26,412 nt of DNA from a virus. The stretch lies in IMG/VR virus record IMGVR_UViG_3300018040_000017, positions 1 to 26,412 of that record; one strand, 5' to 3'. Below, one piece after another: positions 1-6,797 of this stretch (positions within the stretch are counted from its first letter, which is position 1; each line of letters opens with the position of its first letter). The position numbers were made by a program, and so were the translations under genes. The notes beneath the pieces are model-generated. The model searched no databases, was not told the DNA's origin, and saw only the letters and a program-made list of their open reading frames with translations.

Positions 1-431
1 ACTTCTTTTGTTAGATATTCCCTGCAAATATTTGCTGTCGCTAATTGATTAGTCTTTTTTGCAGCAGCATCAGCAGCAGCATCAGCATCAGCAGCAGCAG
101 CATAAGCAGCAGCAGCAGCATAAGCAGCATAAGCAGCATAAGCAGCAGCATTCCTTAATTGTTCATCATTGATATTACCTTCCCCATAATCAATGGCAGC
201 CTTAACTGCATCTTTACTTCTCTGATCTTTCATCAGATGCAATACTGTTTCTGCACATTTCCCTTTTGCAAGAGTTAAAAGCCTTTTGTCGATTTTAAGT
301 TTTGATGCTATCCAGAGCATCCAATCGCCACGAGGACAGTGCCGCCATGCCAAAATAGCAGATTTTTGAGTTTTTACATACTCTACTGCCTCACGGCAAG
401 AATTAAATTTTTCAAGTTTTGTGGTTTTCAT
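1..431 (-). CDS. Imm-5-like alanine-rich protein, copy 1 (3' end outside window)
   Basis: This gene starts at ATG 431-429 and runs off the left edge after about 143 residues, just before the expected C-terminus. Residues 1-94 are a globular head with the motif RGDWMLWIA near residues 34-42, then LMKDQRSKDA. A tract of about 30 residues made only of Ala, Tyr and Asp follows, then a tail containing NICREYLTKE. The next gene has the same layout, with near-identical stretches (MKTxKLEK, RGDWMLWIA, LMKDQRSKDA, ICREYLT), so the two are tandem paralogues 6 bases apart. This head, Ala-rich tract and ICREYLT tail match what I recall of putative immunity proteins of the Imm-5-like family, common in phages. 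The biochemical role is unknown to me. The family call is from memory; the paralogy and truncation are seen directly. Confidence 0.8.
   Translation of the reverse strand, partial: MKTTKLEKFNSCREAVEYVKTQKSAILAWRHCPRGDWMLWIASKLKIDKRLLTLAKGKCAETVLHLMKDQRSKDAVKAAIDYGEGNINDEQLRNAAAYAAYAAYAAAAAYAAAADADAAADAAAKKTNQLATANICREYLTKE
60..149 (-). repeat. Triplet tract coding Ala/Tyr/Asp, short version
   Basis: About 30 codons, almost all GCT, TAT or GAT on the minus strand (agc, ata, atc on the plus strand). The motif GCTGCTTAT (Ala-Ala-Tyr) repeats. The tract sits in the 3' half of the first Imm-5-like gene. Confidence 0.9.
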
Positions 432-437
432 AATGAT

Positions 438-1106
438 TTACTTTTTTAATTTATTATAGGCATTCAGAACTTCTTCTGTGAGATATTCCCTGCAAATATC
501 TGACGATTTCTTCAAGGAGTTTATTCGAGCAGCAGCATCAGCATCAGCATAAGCATAAGCAGCAGCAGCAGCAACATCAGCAGCAGCAGCATCAGCATCA
601 GCATCAGCAGCAGCAGCAGCAGCATCAGCATAAGCATAAACAGCAGCAGCAGCATAAGCAGCAGCAGCAGCAGCAGCAGCAGCATAAGCAGCAGCAGCAT
701 CAGCATCAGCATAAGCATAAGCAGCAGCATCAGCAGCAGCAGCATAAGCATAAGCAGCAGCAGCATCAGCATCAGCATAAGCATAAGCAGCAGCAGCATC
801 AGCATAAGCAGCAGCAGCAGCAGCAACATTTAATTCCTCTCTGGTTATCTCACCATTTACATATCTCAAACAAGCTACTAATGCATCTTTACTTCTCTGA
901 TCTTTCATCAGATGTTCAACTTGTTTGGCACACATGACTTTTGCTAATGTTAGTTTTTTATCATCAACATTAAGTCTTTTCGCTATCCAGAGCATCCAGT
1001 CTCCTCTTTCACAGTTCTGCCATGCTGAAAGAGCAGATTCTTGAGTCTTCACATACTCAATAGCTTCATTACAAGCATTTAATTTTTCAAGTTTGTCTGT
1101 TTTCAT
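438..1106 (-). CDS. Imm-5-like alanine-rich protein, copy 2
   Basis: This complete 222-residue protein starts at ATG 1106 and ends with TAA. Residues 1-94 form the conserved head, with CERGDWMLWIAKRL at 32-45 and HLMKDQRSKDA at 65-75. Residues 95-193 are almost only Ala, Tyr and Asp with two Val. Residues 194-222 are a charged tail with ICREYLTEEV. It is a tandem paralogue of the gene just downstream, whose Ala tract is about three times shorter, so tract length seems free to change. The Imm-5-like assignment rests on the RGDWMLW motif plus Ala-rich body and ICREYLT tail, recalled from phage immunity-like proteins. An HNH-like nuclease lies directly upstream, 19 bases away. Whether the protein binds or inhibits that nuclease is speculation. 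Confidence 0.85.
   Translation of the reverse strand: MKTDKLEKLNACNEAIEYVKTQESALSAWQNCERGDWMLWIAKRLNVDDKKLTLAKVMCAKQVEHLMKDQRSKDALVACLRYVNGEITREELNVAAAAAAYADAAAAYAYADADAAAAYAYAAAADAAAYAYADADAAAAYAAAAAAAAAYAAAAVYAYADAAAAAADADADAAAADVAAAAAYAYADADAAARINSLKKSSDICREYLTEEVLNAYNKLKK
528..824 (-). repeat. Triplet tract coding Ala/Tyr/Asp, long version
   Basis: Ninety-nine consecutive codons are GCT, GAT or TAT, apart from two GTT codons, so each differs from GCT by one or two bases and the third base is always T. A higher-order unit coding AYAYADADAA occurs three times (residues 108-117, 130-139 and 184-193). This suggests expansion by slippage or unequal recombination on top of point changes. Confidence 0.9.
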
Positions 1107-1125
1107 ATTATTGAGATTTTAATTG

Positions 1126-1629
1126 TCATGGTAATAAGTTCTTTTCTTTGAATTTCCGGTATTCTTCTTTCATCAGTAGTACATCGGCGTCCCACTGATC
1201 AAACTTCCAGTCCGGATGATTTGTCCTGTCCTTCATCGTCCCCTGATCCACAATCCTGTGAAATAATGGATATACTATGCGGATATTCGCCGGATTAAAC
1301 TTGAAATACGGGTACCTGCCTTTCGGGAGGATATGTGAAAAACAGCTATAAAAACTGTCTTTTGACCTCAGATGGGTGACATCCTCCCCGGTATAAGGGC
1401 ATACCACCTTCTTATTCTTGTAGTATTCTTTGTGCCAGAGGTCAAGAAACATCCCCAACTCCCACTCATACCCAAAGCTGAACTCCGGGGGGATGCTTTT
1501 TTTAAATATCATTTTCTTCTTTTTTTTGTCCGTCCTCATAAACTGGTGATACCGGCAAAAACCTTTACCGGTTATCTTGTCAGTACCAAATACTGCATTT
1601 AAACAATGTTCTGCATTACACCTTCTCAT
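1126..1629 (-). CDS. HNH-like (NinG/Rap-like) nuclease, putative
   Basis: A 167-residue protein starting at ATG 1629. Cysteines C4, C9 and C25 with H28 could form an N-terminal zinc site, and a further CPYTGED segment lies near residue 77. The core reads FSHILPKGRYPYFKFNP, then NIRIVYPLFHRIVDQGT, which fits the beta-beta-alpha-metal layout of HNH-type phage proteins: a first His in SHILPKG, a central NI strand, and a second His in LFHRIVDQG. The C-terminus is Lys/Glu-rich and probably helical. The gene lies just past a terminator that closes the replication block and just before the two Imm-5-like genes, so it looks like part of an accessory cassette. The substrate is unknown. The HNH assignment is motif-based and could be wrong in detail. 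Confidence 0.62.
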   Translation of the reverse strand: MRRCNAEHCLNAVFGTDKITGKGFCRYHQFMRTDKKKKKMIFKKSIPPEFSFGYEWELGMFLDLWHKEYYKNKKVVCPYTGEDVTHLRSKDSFYSCFSHILPKGRYPYFKFNPANIRIVYPLFHRIVDQGTMKDRTNHPDWKFDQWDADVLLMKEEYRKFKEKNLLP

Positions 1630-1643
1630 TTTTCATTCAGGTT

Positions 1644-1686
1644 AAAAAGAGGACATTCCAACCATCCCGGCTATCCTGCCCTCTTT
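1644..1686 (-). terminator. Intrinsic terminator closing the replication/recombination block
   Basis: On the minus strand the arms AAAGAGGGCA and TGTCCTCTTT pair over 10 positions with one G-U, around a loop of about 21 bases, followed directly by a T run. The G-U pair is stable only in the minus-strand RNA (it is A-C on the plus strand), which supports minus-strand function. It lies 47 bases beyond the stop of the membrane-protein gene. Confidence 0.7.
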
Positions 1687-1719
1687 ATTTCTTGTGACAA
1701 TAATACAAGAGTTTGGATA

Positions 1720-1727
1720 CAAAGATA
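1720..1727 (-). promoter_or_regulatory. Possible promoter -7 element (weak)
   Basis: The minus strand reads TATCTTTG, matching the Bacteroidetes -7 element TAnnTTTG. No TTTG is found at the expected -33 spacing, so support is weak. If active, its transcript would start upstream of the 1644-1686 hairpin and place that hairpin in the leader of the HNH-like gene. Confidence 0.2.
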
Positions 1728-1733
1728 AATCTT

Positions 1734-2189
1734 TTATTTATTATTTGCCTTAACTTGATTAATTATTGGTGGCTTATTCATCCTTGTTGCTTCCAATATG
1801 GGCAAGTTTGTTTCAGTAGGAATATAAACAACCGTCTTTTCTACATTGGTTCCAGCAACCTCAGTAATCCATAGCCATCTTAAATAATCTTCATTTTCTC
1901 TTAAACTTGTCCCAATTATTTTATTGGCAATAGCTACGCCAACCGCCCTTGTACTATCAGCTAATTTAATATAATGGGCAGACTCATACTTTGCTTGAGC
2001 TTCCTGAACTGCAATTTGCCGATTCTGAGTGGCCTTGGCTAATTCAGCCTTGCCTTCCAAGTTTTGCTGATATACCTTATATCGCGGACATCCTATCATT
2101 CCTGCTAAAATAAGAATGATAAGAAAAAATCCACCTAATACTGACCATTTAATAGTCAATCTTGTTTCTTTTAAATCTTCACTTTCCAT
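1734..2189 (-). CDS. Small membrane-anchored phage protein, coiled coil behind one TM helix
   Basis: A 151-residue protein from ATG 2189. Residues about 15-35 are a strongly hydrophobic segment (LGGFFLIILILAGMIGC), so the protein is probably anchored by one N-terminal helix. It is followed by RYKVYQQ and an Ala/Glu/Gln-rich helical stretch (about 44-75), as in the coiled-coil part of SPFH/HflK-HflC-like proteins. The rest includes NEDYLRWLW and VYIPTETNLPILEATR, a C-terminal pattern I recall from phage proteins annotated as membrane protease subunits. No protease active site is visible, so a scaffold role is as likely. It is the last gene before the terminator at 1644-1686. Confidence 0.6.
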   Translation of the reverse strand: MESEDLKETRLTIKWSVLGGFFLIILILAGMIGCPRYKVYQQNLEGKAELAKATQNRQIAVQEAQAKYESAHYIKLADSTRAVGVAIANKIIGTSLRENEDYLRWLWITEVAGTNVEKTVVYIPTETNLPILEATRMNKPPIINQVKANNK

Positions 2190-2212
2190 AATTTTGTTTT
2201 TAAAGGTTAATA

Positions 2213-3619
2213 CTAATTTCCATCAATTAATTTATTGATTTCATCCGTTGTCGCAAACTTTATAAAAGTCTCCTTATCCTGATACTTCTGCGATAACCCT
2301 GCCTTTCTTGCCAGTTCCAGCCATCTTGGATTATCTATCGGGGGATTAACGGATAGTAAAGCATTGAAAATAGCCTTGCAAGTGCTAAATTCTCTCTGAT
2401 CGCCTTTGTCGTAATCCGGAATAGCCAAATTATATTTATTTCCGGCTTTCACTTCTGTTTGCGGTGGAGGAACACTCCCTTCTGGCTTTCTCTCATCATT
2501 CAGATAGGGCACAATGTATTCGGCGAGCTTTCCTTCCTGATGGGCAAAGATAATCTCCCTGAGCTTCTTGTTTGTGTTTTTCCCGGGTATTATCTCCATT
2601 GCCTCAATCATATCGGAATCCTTGTTCACTATCGCTAAAAGGTCAATGGTGGGCATGTCTTCCATTTGTTTGAGGGTTAATCCCGTTGTTGATGCTTCCT
2701 CAAAATCAGGATGAGTTATTTCCTCTTCATGGCTTTCTATTGGAGGATCATTAACGGTTTCCGGATGCGACTCATTGATTACTGTCGGAGACATGACTGT
2801 CTGCTTGATAGGAGTGACATCTGTCCCCTTTATCGCATCTACAATCTCTTCCTGTGCGAGTTTCTTTATGACCTTACCTGTTAGCTTTCCAGACCTCTCC
2901 TGACTGTGAACCTTATCCGGAATAGTGATCTTTGTTCCATCGGGGGTCTCAATGACTTCTGATACATCCGATGTCATATCTTGAGCTTCTTCTGTGATAT
3001 ACATATTATTCAGCACATCCCCGAATAAGTCCCTTGCCAGATAGCCGAGAGGTCTGTAATATAGCATCCGTTTCTGATACTTCCACCAGGGAGATGACTT
3101 GAATTTCCATCCATCTGTACCATTAACCTGTTGTGAGGTAATCCATAGACCGGCTCTCTTTGCATCATTGATAGAGAAGCTCTTTGACAATGTAAGGCCA
3201 TTATCCTCCCGAGTTGCGGTTATAGTAACCTCCATATCCTCTCCCTCGATGCTTCCTGTTATAGATTCTTTCCATGAATCCTTGCGGAGTTTTCCTGAAC
3301 TGAATATCATACTCTTTGCCAAATCCCCTTTTATGGTAAGGAGTCCATTGATAGGAATGATATTCTGCAAAGCTGTCATAGCAGGCAGATGAAGTGTTCC
3401 GATGCCATGAACCAATACTCCGGCTACCGCACCCACTTTGCCCTTTGTAAAATCCGGCTTGCCGTCTGGTAGTTTTTCGTAATAGTGATAAGGGATAATT
3501 TTGCTTTCAAGAAGGAAATTTGCTACTTGCATAGCTCCTTCCAATGTTTCAATTCCTTTTTCGACAAATGTAGTCATCCTACTGTCTGCCGATTTAATAA
3601 TACTTTTGTCTGCTTCCAT
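2213..3619 (-). CDS. RecT-like single-strand annealing protein
   Basis: A 468-residue protein. The N-terminal 215 residues resemble phage RecT-like annealases: GAMQVANFLLESKIIP (28-43), LPAMTALQNIIPINGLLTIKGD (78-99, shown in part), DAKRAGLW (152-159) and SPWWKYQKRMLYYRPLGYLA (176-195), followed by RDLFGDVL. In the family such proteins anneal complementary single strands during phage recombination. The C-terminal half is longer and more polar than a minimal RecT, with a Glu-rich linker (about 290-320) and a probable helical segment, so it may carry a partner-binding region. A YqaJ-type exonuclease, a RusA-type resolvase and an SSB-like protein in the same operon support the role. Its start overlaps the preceding gene by 26 bases. 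The gene ends in TAG. Confidence 0.72.
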   Translation of the reverse strand: MEADKSIIKSADSRMTTFVEKGIETLEGAMQVANFLLESKIIPYHYYEKLPDGKPDFTKGKVGAVAGVLVHGIGTLHLPAMTALQNIIPINGLLTIKGDLAKSMIFSSGKLRKDSWKESITGSIEGEDMEVTITATREDNGLTLSKSFSINDAKRAGLWITSQQVNGTDGWKFKSSPWWKYQKRMLYYRPLGYLARDLFGDVLNNMYITEEAQDMTSDVSEVIETPDGTKITIPDKVHSQERSGKLTGKVIKKLAQEEIVDAIKGTDVTPIKQTVMSPTVINESHPETVNDPPIESHEEEITHPDFEEASTTGLTLKQMEDMPTIDLLAIVNKDSDMIEAMEIIPGKNTNKKLREIIFAHQEGKLAEYIVPYLNDERKPEGSVPPPQTEVKAGNKYNLAIPDYDKGDQREFSTCKAIFNALLSVNPPIDNPRWLELARKAGLSQKYQDKETFIKFATTDEINKLIDGN

Positions 3620-3962
3620 GATTTTTAACTTTATTTAAAGGTTCTACATAATCCGTGTTATACCGCCAGGTGCGGTTTAGCTTGCCATAAGCACCTTTTC
3701 TGCTTTCGTCCCATGAGCATTTAATCAACTTTCCCTCATGCGTAAGGTCTGTGATGGATCTCCGCACCGAAGTAAGCAATATCTGTTCGTTATAAAGATA
3801 CTGTACCCAATTAGCAACTGAAATAGGAGTGAATCTCTTATCAGCATTCTCCCTGAAGAATAAAAGAATCCTTTCCTTTTGTTTCTTTGCCTTTTCCCGT
3901 GCCTTAATCAAGTCTTCCCTTGCAAGTGGCACTGTGTCGTGAAATGTACTCTCTCTTTCCAT
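3594..3962 (-). CDS. Winged-helix-like DNA-binding protein, putative
   Basis: A 122-residue basic protein from ATG 3962. The Lys/Arg-rich start is followed by KERILLFFRENADKRFTPIS, VANWVQYL, LLTSVRRSITDLTHEGKLIK and a terminal TWRY segment. The order helix, helix, recognition helix (SVRRSITDLTHEGKL), then strands is typical of winged-helix domains that use a 'VRRxLxxLxxxGxL' pattern. It lies between the SSB-like gene (3 bases) and the RecT-like gene (26-base overlap), so it is probably translated with them. It could be a replication accessory factor or a regulator; nothing decides between them. Confidence 0.6.
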   Translation of the reverse strand: MERESTFHDTVPLAREDLIKAREKAKKQKERILLFFRENADKRFTPISVANWVQYLYNEQILLTSVRRSITDLTHEGKLIKCSWDESRKGAYGKLNRTWRYNTDYVEPLNKVKNHGSRQKYY

Positions 3963-3965
3963 GGC

Positions 3966-4280
3966 TTATCCTTTTATAAGTGCGATTACTTCAAGTTTCG
4001 GATAATAGCGGGTCTTACCATCACGCTCGCTCTTTGTGGCATTTAACAGAAAGGTAACGGTTATCCAGTCGCCATCCTTGATGTCCCCAAGCATACTCAT
4101 AACTTTCTGCCCGAGTTCAAAAGAAACCTCATTGATATAATTTCCCTTGAGGACTTCCATGATAATCAGCCTCGTTATCTTTGTCTGACCGTTTCGTGTT
4201 GTAAACTCCTCTGGAGGACATATCTTTAATAGCCTCCCAGAGATCGAAAATTCATTTACCTGTTTGTTTTGGCTTGCCAT
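3966..4280 (-). CDS. DUF3127-like, SSB-fold protein
   Basis: I start this gene at the internal ATG 4280 (MASQNKQ), giving 104 residues. The longer reading from 4313 would overlap the upstream gene by 29 bases, whereas 4280 lies 4 bases past that gene's stop. Visible features are SISGRLLKI, TTRNGQTKITRLIIME, a GDWITVTFLLNATKS strand and a C-terminal YYPKLEVIALI. This is the pattern of DUF3127, an OB-fold family found in Bacteroidetes and their phages and considered SSB-like. By family and by context (RecT, RusA, YqaJ, primase-helicase), it probably binds single-stranded DNA during replication or annealing. No acidic SSB tail is present here. Confidence 0.65.
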   Translation of the reverse strand: MASQNKQVNEFSISGRLLKICPPEEFTTRNGQTKITRLIIMEVLKGNYINEVSFELGQKVMSMLGDIKDGDWITVTFLLNATKSERDGKTRYYPKLEVIALIKG

Positions 4281-4284
4281 AATC

Positions 4285-4680
4285 TTAATTTTTAAATTTA
4301 AAATACTTAACAAATTCTTTAGGAGGAATGAGTATCTCCCTTTGATCAGGATTCTGGCCCGTTAATTTAATTAACCCATCTTCGAAAGATACGCAAATCC
4401 ATTTACCACCTGTTTGAAGATCAATACAGACCTCCCATAGTCTCGGTAATCCTGCATCCATCCACTCTCGAATATCTTCAAATGGATTAAGGGTTCTTTT
4501 AGAAGGTTCGATTTGGGGCAAATGAAATACAAGATTTGAAATACTTAAATAAGATACTTCAGAATTTTGTTCTATACGATTTTTATTCCACCATTCGCTC
4601 AACCTATAGACTTCATCATCTGTTTCGGGGAAAATATGTAAAACATCATAATCCCCTGCTGTAATAAAATTTGCTCTCAT
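4285..4680 (-). CDS. Phage protein of unknown function
   Basis: I place the start at ATG 4680 (MRANFITAG, 131 residues), directly after the RusA stop and behind an A/T-rich leader. The longer reading from 4752 would overlap RusA by 70 bases. The protein is acidic and globular, rich in Trp, Phe and Ile, with SEWWNKNR, FEDIREWMDAGLPRLWEV and GGKWICVSFEDGLIKL. There is no signal peptide or membrane helix. I do not recognise a family. Its place between RusA and the SSB-like gene suggests a role in DNA metabolism, but only by context. Confidence 0.75.
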   Translation of the reverse strand: MRANFITAGDYDVLHIFPETDDEVYRLSEWWNKNRIEQNSEVSYLSISNLVFHLPQIEPSKRTLNPFEDIREWMDAGLPRLWEVCIDLQTGGKWICVSFEDGLIKLTGQNPDQREILIPPKEFVKYFKFKN

Positions 4681-4682
4681 TT

Positions 4683-5099
4683 TTAAATTGTTAATATTGT
4701 TATTTCTGTTCTTGGTTTCTCTGAATAGACTTTCCTTGCCCTTAATTCGCATATCAGGGAGTCGTCCCTGTAATAAATACCTATCAGGCTATCCGTAACG
4801 AATTTGATAAGATTATCAATGTCCGGACGGCTTGAATGATACTCCGGCGCAGAGTCTTTTAAGAATTGGCTGTTTTTGCCCGTTTTATAATGATTCTTCG
4901 GTCTGTGCATATAGAACACCACTTCAAGGAAGATAATGTCAGAAATGGGCTCTTTTGGGGCAGATTCCTGTAATATCCCTGCAAAGGTCTTCTTCTTCTC
5001 ATTGGAGGGATCATAAGTACCGGAAAACTTGCCTCTCGTAAAATGCCTGTGCCTTGCCTGGGCTTTTGGCTCTCCTAATACTGTGAGTTCTATCTTCAT
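4683..5099 (-). CDS. rusA: RusA-type Holliday junction resolvase
   Basis: A 138-residue protein, close to the usual RusA length of about 120-140. The N-terminal GEPKAQARHRH (9-19) is the family's basic loop. RPDIDNLIKFVTDSL (91-105) followed by RDDSLI (111-116) supplies the acidic residues D93, D95, D103 and D112/D113 that match the magnesium-binding aspartates of RusA, and a lysine follows in ARKV. RusA enzymes cut four-way DNA junctions made in phage recombination and replication. The stop overlaps the next gene's leader, and the start overlaps the preceding gene by 4 bases (ATGA), so translation is probably coupled. The call is firm. Confidence 0.9.
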   Translation of the reverse strand: MKIELTVLGEPKAQARHRHFTRGKFSGTYDPSNEKKKTFAGILQESAPKEPISDIIFLEVVFYMHRPKNHYKTGKNSQFLKDSAPEYHSSRPDIDNLIKFVTDSLIGIYYRDDSLICELRARKVYSEKPRTEITILTI

Positions 5100-5335
5100 T
5101 CCTTTGTCTTTTGTCCCACAATCCTAATTTGTTCGGGCAGGAAGCATTGAATCTGCCCTGTTGCCACACTTTCACAAATACCTACCGTGTAATTAACTGC
5201 CATATCGTTTATAATATCATATTTCAGACCAAAATGCAAAAGCCAGTAATTCTCCTTGGAGGTAATCAGATTACCCTCTTCGTCTATGTCACCTGCTTCT
5301 ATCGTGACCTCGCAATATGTCTTCAGGAAGCTCAT
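5096..5335 (-). CDS. Small phage protein of unknown function
   Basis: A 79-residue acidic protein from ATG 5335. It reads as alternating strands (CEVTIEAGDID, NYWLLHFGLKYDII, YTVGICESVATGQIQCFLP) with no membrane helix or recognised motif. Its 5' end overlaps the preceding gene by 47 bases, unusually long here, and its 3' end overlaps RusA by the 4-base ATGA. No later in-frame Met near the N-terminus would avoid the long overlap. I do not recognise a family. Confidence 0.65.
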   Translation of the reverse strand: MSFLKTYCEVTIEAGDIDEEGNLITSKENYWLLHFGLKYDIINDMAVNYTVGICESVATGQIQCFLPEQIRIVGQKTKE

Positions 5336-5684
5336 TCGGTTTATCGTATTTGAAATAATGTCCTTTTCTTGTCATCGCACCCGTCCTCAATGCCCTTATC
5401 ATCCCGTTCTTGCTCAATCCCACGGCCTTTCTTGCATCGCTTATGCTGTCAAACCTCTCTATGACTTTATGATCCGAGTTCTCCTGTATGACGGCTTTCT
5501 CCTGGCTCTGGTTATAATCCTTCACCCTTGCATCGTATCCTATGGCGTACATCCATCCAAGATACTTCTCTGCCGTCTCCCATGATATTGCAGGTATATG
5601 ATCACCGTCATAAACCATCGTGAGAATAAGCCCCTGCTCCTTCATCCATAGCTTTGCTTTCCTTATGGCGATGTCTCGTGTCAT
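5289..5684 (-). CDS. NUMOD1-type DNA-binding protein without a nuclease domain
   Basis: I start at ATG 5684, which shares one base with the YqaJ stop (TAATG). A TTG at 5693 is in frame but less likely. The protein has 131 residues. The N-terminal half (1-70) is an unrecognised globular part containing AISWETAEKYLGWMYAIGYD. Residues about 73-113 are KVIERFDSISDARKAVGLSK, NGMIRALRTG, then GHYFKY, which matches the NUMOD1 helix-turn-helix often attached to HNH or GIY-YIG homing endonucleases. No nuclease motif is present. It may be a stand-alone DNA-binding protein or the remnant of a homing endonuclease. Confidence 0.6.
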   Translation of the reverse strand: MTRDIAIRKAKLWMKEQGLILTMVYDGDHIPAISWETAEKYLGWMYAIGYDARVKDYNQSQEKAVIQENSDHKVIERFDSISDARKAVGLSKNGMIRALRTGAMTRKGHYFKYDKPNELPEDILRGHDRSR

Positions 5685-6793
5685 TAATAGCAATTAAGGT
5701 CTATCTTCTTAAATTCATTCAATAACTGCTCATCAGACGGCTTCTCCTTGATCTTATTAGAAGCCACACGGTTCTTTGACCCTTTCCTCTCGCCCCAAAG
5801 GAAACTGCCCAATTTACCAAAGTCTATGGCCTCTGCTCCACTATTTACAAGGTCATGGATAAGAGTATTGGCTATCTCTGACCGTGCATCATCAATGAGA
5901 TTCTTAACTCCCATGAGAACTTTGTCTTTCTTGCAGAGGTCATAAAGCCTCATCGTACCCTCTATGCTCGGCCTCTCCTCCAGAAACTTCTTATTCATAA
6001 AATCCCTGTAAGCATCTGAACTATCAGGCTCCGGCTCGTATCTTGTTATCTCCGCATCCCACTTCTCAATCTCATGCACATTGCCCATCTTTTCTGCCTC
6101 TCTCTTCTTGGCAAATGCCTCCTTTGCAGGGACTACCCTTTCATACCACCATTTCTTTGAGATATTTATTAGACTATTACAGAGAGCCTCATCCCTTGTC
6201 ACTTTTTCGATTATTAATTCATTTCCATCCTTTAAAATTGCTAATTCTGCATAATCAGCCTCAAGAATTATCATATAGACATGTATCTGTGCTATATATG
6301 AAGGAGGAATGCCATCTTCCCAGGATCTCGATGCATTATAAGAAAGGCATTTGCATTCAAGAATAGCCTCAGTCTTTAAGGGTTCCCCTGTCAGGAGGTT
6401 AATGCCACCCTTAATGTTCATCAACCGGTCAATAGACCCAAATAGCCATGGATATTTTGGATTGACTACAAAACCATTCAGATTCCTGCAGGAGCGAATG
6501 ACCTTTTGGTTCTTGAAATTTTCGATATAACCGGTCTCGCTCCCGTCATAGTATTGCCAGAGATCGGCTATTTTTTCTTCAAGGTATCTGCCAAAAAACA
6601 TTTTTGGATTATCAGGTACTTCCGTAAGTACGTCTCCTGTTTTGTTGTGAAAATGGTAAATCGTCCGATTATATTCAGGTTTTACAAGACCACAAATATC
6701 AGAAATTTCCGATCCTCCTATACCGTTCCTGCGGAAATCGAACCATTCCTTCGTATGCGAAGGAATCCTTGTTATTATTAAATCACTTCTCAT
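5684..6793 (-). CDS. YqaJ-type (lambda exonuclease-like) viral recombinase nuclease
   Basis: A 369-residue protein, in the range of YqaJ/lambda-Exo-like proteins with extensions. The order is as expected: RRNGIGGSEISDICG (21-35, substrate end and fold start), FGRYLEEKIADLW (67-79), NPKYPWLFGSIDRL (111-124, metal-binding D122), AILECKCLS (143-151, E146 and K148 of the ExK pair) and SYIAQIHVYMIIL (165-177, with Q169). Family members degrade one strand from duplex ends so that an annealase can pair the other. The RecT-like gene downstream is the expected partner. The C-terminal 150 residues form a helical region (KKREAEK, EIEKWDAEI) of unknown role. Start and stop are tightly packed with neighbours. 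The call is firm. Confidence 0.88.
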   Translation of the reverse strand: MRSDLIITRIPSHTKEWFDFRRNGIGGSEISDICGLVKPEYNRTIYHFHNKTGDVLTEVPDNPKMFFGRYLEEKIADLWQYYDGSETGYIENFKNQKVIRSCRNLNGFVVNPKYPWLFGSIDRLMNIKGGINLLTGEPLKTEAILECKCLSYNASRSWEDGIPPSYIAQIHVYMIILEADYAELAILKDGNELIIEKVTRDEALCNSLINISKKWWYERVVPAKEAFAKKREAEKMGNVHEIEKWDAEITRYEPEPDSSDAYRDFMNKKFLEERPSIEGTMRLYDLCKKDKVLMGVKNLIDDARSEIANTLIHDLVNSGAEAIDFGKLGSFLWGERKGSKNRVASNKIKEKPSDEQLLNEFKKIDLNCY

Positions 6794-6797
6794 ATCA

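Noticed and set aside
60-824. CRISPR-like array
   Set aside because: The repeats are coding triplets without unique spacers or regular repeat-spacer units.
521-829. Plus-strand reading frame coding almost only Leu and Met
   Set aside because: It is the antisense shadow of the Ala/Tyr/Asp triplet tract; a low-complexity reading of agc/atc/ata repeats is open in several frames by composition alone.
3966-4313. Upstream start at 4313 for the SSB-like gene
   Set aside because: It would overlap the preceding gene by 29 bases; the conserved part begins after the internal ATG at 4280, which sits behind an A/T-rich leader.
4285-4752. Upstream start at 4752 for the gene after RusA
   Set aside because: It would overlap RusA by 70 bases with a polar, Asn-rich extension; ATG 4680 lies just past the RusA stop.
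5289-5693. TTG start at 5693 for the NUMOD1-type gene
   Set aside because: ATG 5684 forms a TAATG junction with the YqaJ stop, a common layout in this window, and loses only three residues.
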